A stretch of 8,406 bases of DNA from an uncultured Oscillospiraceae bacterium. GTDB taxonomy: Bacteria > Bacillota > Clostridia > Oscillospirales > Ruminococcaceae. Below the pieces are notes generated by a model. That model ran no database searches, was not told the origin of the DNA, and saw only the letters and a program-made list of their open reading frames with translations. A program made the translations under genes and the position numbers. The stretch lies in contig CAJUSD010000062.1 in NCBI GenBank assembly GCA_910589145.1, positions 1-8,406 on the forward strand, given 5' to 3'. Position 1 is the stretch's first letter. Every line of letters starts with the position of its first letter. Positions 6,305-8,406 of the stretch are shown piece after piece.

Positions 6305-7222
6305 CTATTTTTTAATTTTCTTCGCCCCTAAAGAACCAGCAATTGGCTCTATATTAAATACTGTTCCATTGCCAAGGTCGGCATAAATAAAATGAATATG
6401 AAACCGTTCGCTTTCTGGTGGATATTGCATATAATCGCCATAGGCTGCTGTCAAAAAATCTTGATAATTTTTAGGTATAGGAATTTCAAAATCCTCAAAT
6501 TTTGTTTTAATTAATGGGAACATCTCATCCTTCTCAAAACACAGCTTATCATAATCAGAAATATAATAGGCAATTCTTGAGCCTGGTTTTATAGATTCAA
6601 TAACCTTTAAATATTTTTTATATAACTGGACCCAAGGCTGGTCAAAAAAAGTACGAAAACAGGTTCCATATAGGAGCTTAACTATATTTTTTGCTTTCTT
6701 AATTCCATGTACACGATTAATATTGCATTTAAGCTTTAATGGTTTATACCATGGCAGAAAACGGTGGATTTTTTTCACAGCTTTGTTATACACCTTATTA
6801 TCATTAGGAACAGAATCAAAAATAAAAATATCAATCATCAGGGATGTAAACCATGCTTCCCCTGTCAATGGATTGATCCAATTCTCGACATCAATGTAAC
6901 TTTGTATCTGTGAATCCTTTAAATATACACGCGGAAAAAATTTATCGTGTTTTATATCTGGCATTTCCGGTGAAATAAGTTCTAATCTTACTCCCTCCCA
7001 TTCATTGGAAGGAACCAACAGAAGCTTATTATAATCCTCCCTTAACATCCCTATATCCAAATCATCATCCCAGGGAATATAGCCCTGATGCCTAATGGCT
7101 CCAAGTAATGTACCATAATGTGCAAAATATTGAATCTTATATTTTGTGCAAATTGCATCGAATTTATGAAACATTTCTAATCCAGCTAATTGAATTGACC
7201 GAATTATTTCCTGTGGCAGCAT
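6305..7222 (-). CDS. licD: LicD family phosphotransferase
   Basis: This protein of 305 residues carries the LicD signature: HYGTLLGAIRHQGYIPWDDD followed by LDIGM, with the metal-binding DDDxD typical of this nucleotidyltransferase-fold family (D52, D53, D54 and D56 from the chosen start). LicD proteins transfer phosphocholine or similar groups from a CDP/CMP carrier to surface polysaccharides and teichoic acids, and act in the cytoplasm or at the inner membrane face. An ATG exists at 7237 but has no ribosome site; the ATG at 7222 has GGAG nine bases upstream and gives the usual MLPQEII... start, so I chose it. The gene looks more AT-rich than the transporter genes. Upstream lies a hairpin-rich repeat; downstream is a hairpin. 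A LicC-like enzyme nearby supports a shared pathway, though the two are in separate transcription units. The acceptor and donor are unknown. Confidence 0.88.
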   Translation of the reverse strand: MLPQEIIRSIQLAGLEMFHKFDAICTKYKIQYFAHYGTLLGAIRHQGYIPWDDDLDIGMLREDYNKLLLVPSNEWEGVRLELISPEMPDIKHDKFFPRVYLKDSQIQSYIDVENWINPLTGEAWFTSLMIDIFIFDSVPNDNKVYNKAVKKIHRFLPWYKPLKLKCNINRVHGIKKAKNIVKLLYGTCFRTFFDQPWVQLYKKYLKVIESIKPGSRIAYYISDYDKLCFEKDEMFPLIKTKFEDFEIPIPKNYQDFLTAAYGDYMQYPPESERFHIHFIYADLGNGTVFNIEPIAGSLGAKKIKK

Positions 7223-7251
7223 AATGTCCATCTCCATTTTTATTTTTTAAC

Positions 7252-7626
7252 GTGAGTTTGATAAAGTTAAGCTGCAGGGAAAACCCCAGACGAGTACTAT
7301 CTAAAGCGGATTAAAAAGGTTTGAAGGGCCAGGGAACTTTCCTGAAAAGTTCCCTGGCCGCGCTCGCAAGCGCGAAATGCCCCAGCTTGCTTAAAGACAG
7401 CATCAGCAAAACGAAAGAGGCAGATACTTAAAAGTATAGAAAATCCCGCCATTTTCTCTATGTGGGAACAGCGAGTGTAAAGTTTTGAACAGCTTCCGGG
7501 GAGGGACATATGGCGGGATTTCCAGCTGAAAGTTATCGCTTGCAGCCAACGAACAGCTAACGGCTGCAAGATGGCGTCCCTAAAACCATAAACCTTAAAT
7601 TTGAGAAAGGGGTTCGTCAAACTCAC
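7252..7626. mobile_element. 375-bp inverted-repeat, hairpin-rich element (MITE-like or structured RNA)
   Basis: The ends are a perfect 10-bp inverted repeat, gtgagtttga at 7252-7261 and its complement at 7617-7626 (12 of 13 if extended by three bases). Inside are several perfect stems: 13 bp at 7327-7339/7347-7359, 6 bp at 7359-7364/7369-7374, 11 bp at 7441-7451/7511-7521 and 9 bp at 7539-7547/7562-7570. No clean target-site duplication is visible; TTATTTT occurs near both ends but the flanks are AT-rich. A 109-codon minus-strand frame fills the element but begins at a GTG inside the end repeat and shows no domain. I remember near-identical short 'hypothetical proteins' in Blautia/Lachnospiraceae genomes, which would mean a dispersed repeat. 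A non-autonomous transposon is my preferred reading; a conserved ncRNA is the alternative. Confidence 0.6.
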
Positions 7627-7661
7627 ATTATTTTATAAAGAAAGAATATCTTATACTAAAA

Positions 7662-8387
7662 TCACTCTTTCTGTATATAACTCAAAATTTTCGTCATTTT
7701 GTCACAAACTTTGTCTTCCAATATTTTTCGAGTTGTCAATGGATATCCCTTCTTGACAGCCTGTTCCAAGGCGGTAATTATAATATCGTCTTCCAGCTTG
7801 TCTGTCTGGATTGCATTTTGGGGGCTGCCGACTAATTTCAAAAAATCAGTTACTTTTTCTGTCCAGGATATCCCTATGGAAGGGATATCCAAGGAATATG
7901 CAACAATAATGGAATGTAAACGTGCTGTAATCAGTGCTTTAAAAGAGGCTATTGTTTGTACAAGCTTTTCGCCGCTGTCCACATACAAACAAAACTCAAC
8001 ATTTTCCAATAATCCCAAACGCTTTGAAAGCAACTGCCCAAACTGAATATCTTTGCTATATCCATTCGTAAAAACGCAGCAGGAGTATCCCATCTTTAAC
8101 AATTTCCTGATAATCTGTTCGTATAAGCTCAAAAGCTTCTCTTGGGATATAGAAATTCCATAGGATTCAAATATGTTTCCGCGAATCACCCCAATGCCGA
8201 TTGTGTTTGATGTAGGATTTTTTTGTATTTGATAGGCTTGTGAGGAAAAAATTGCACAGCATGGAATTTCCGCTGCAATTTTCTTTCCATAATATAAATT
8301 CTGATTTATCCAGTCTGCACCATCTCTACAGGTAATAGATTTTACACATTTGCGGTTTAACCTCTTTCCCTTCTGTTCTTTCATCAA
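7662..8387 (-). CDS. Polysaccharide pyruvyl transferase family protein, C-terminal part
   Basis: The visible 241 residues match the C-terminal part of the polysaccharide pyruvyl transferase family (CsaB/WcaK-like, GT-B fold), which adds pyruvate ketals or related groups to surface glycans. Supporting motifs are VKSITCRDGADW near the start (the mid-protein 'vRD' motif), IGIGVIRG, CVFTNGYSKD, and ITARLHSIIVAYSLDIPSIG with the conserved Arg-Leu-His, followed by WTEKVTDF. Full-length relatives are about 370-400 residues, so the N-terminal domain is absent. The frame opens after a TGA at 8397-8399 with TTG (8387) or ATG (8382-8384) and a poor ribosome site. Removing one A from the A6 run at 8392-8397 would join this frame to one open to the window edge, so a frameshift is likely. 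It fits with licD as part of a surface-glycan locus. Confidence 0.65.
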   Translation of the reverse strand: MMKEQKGKRLNRKCVKSITCRDGADWINQNLYYGKKIAAEIPCCAIFSSQAYQIQKNPTSNTIGIGVIRGNIFESYGISISQEKLLSLYEQIIRKLLKMGYSCCVFTNGYSKDIQFGQLLSKRLGLLENVEFCLYVDSGEKLVQTIASFKALITARLHSIIVAYSLDIPSIGISWTEKVTDFLKLVGSPQNAIQTDKLEDDIIITALEQAVKKGYPLTTRKILEDKVCDKMTKILSYIQKE

Positions 8388-8406
8388 TCTCTTTTTTCAA
8401 TTCAGA

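Noticed and set aside
7297..7626. 109-codon minus-strand frame as a protein gene
   Set aside because: It begins at GTG inside the terminal inverted repeat, has no domain, and is interrupted throughout by perfect hairpins; better explained as part of a repeat element.
7626..7662. Weak stem (AGAAAGA/TCTTTCT) after the pyruvyl transferase as terminator
   Set aside because: Stem is 7 bp with a long loop and is AT-rich, without a proper T run.

Overview
The window looks like chromosome from a moderately AT-rich Firmicute, most likely a gut Clostridia/Lachnospiraceae-type organism. This rests on the protein families present, strong AGGAG/GAGG ribosome binding sites, a TTG start, lipoprotein-type binding proteins, and a repeat element of a kind I remember from such genomes. 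No search was run. Every gene I can support lies on the minus strand, so the layout is read from high to low coordinates.

At the right edge (8406-7662) is the C-terminal part of a polysaccharide pyruvyl transferase family protein. Its N-terminal domain is missing from this frame, and one base in an A6 run would restore an open frame to the window edge. Next (7626-7252) is a 375-bp element bounded by 10-bp inverted repeats and packed with perfect hairpins; it looks like a MITE-type or structured-RNA repeat, not a gene. It ends about 30 bp before the start of a licD-family gene (7222-6305), which is followed by a strong hairpin (6251-6292).

From 6115 to 838 runs a tight five-gene operon: two tandemly duplicated solute-binding lipoproteins, an ABC ATPase, a fused two-domain permease, and a LicC-like cytidylyltransferase with an N-terminal winged helix-turn-helix. 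The binding proteins and fused permease resemble the 2-aminoethylphosphonate/Fe(III)/polyamine transporter superfamily, and the binding proteins look closest to the 2-aminoethylphosphonate branch. Import of a small phosphonate or phospho-alcohol, CMP activation and LicD-type transfer to a surface glycan would form one pathway. That model is inference.

After the operon (below 838) the DNA is decayed. It holds a broken HEPN-domain (UPF0332-like) gene at 681-406, a long-stem terminator at 370-412, and about 370 bp with no gene I can support. The most unusual signals are the paired G9 tracts at the same codons of both binding-protein genes, the identical 13-nt gene overlaps flanking the second copy, the enzyme-regulator fusion and the hairpin-rich element beside licD.
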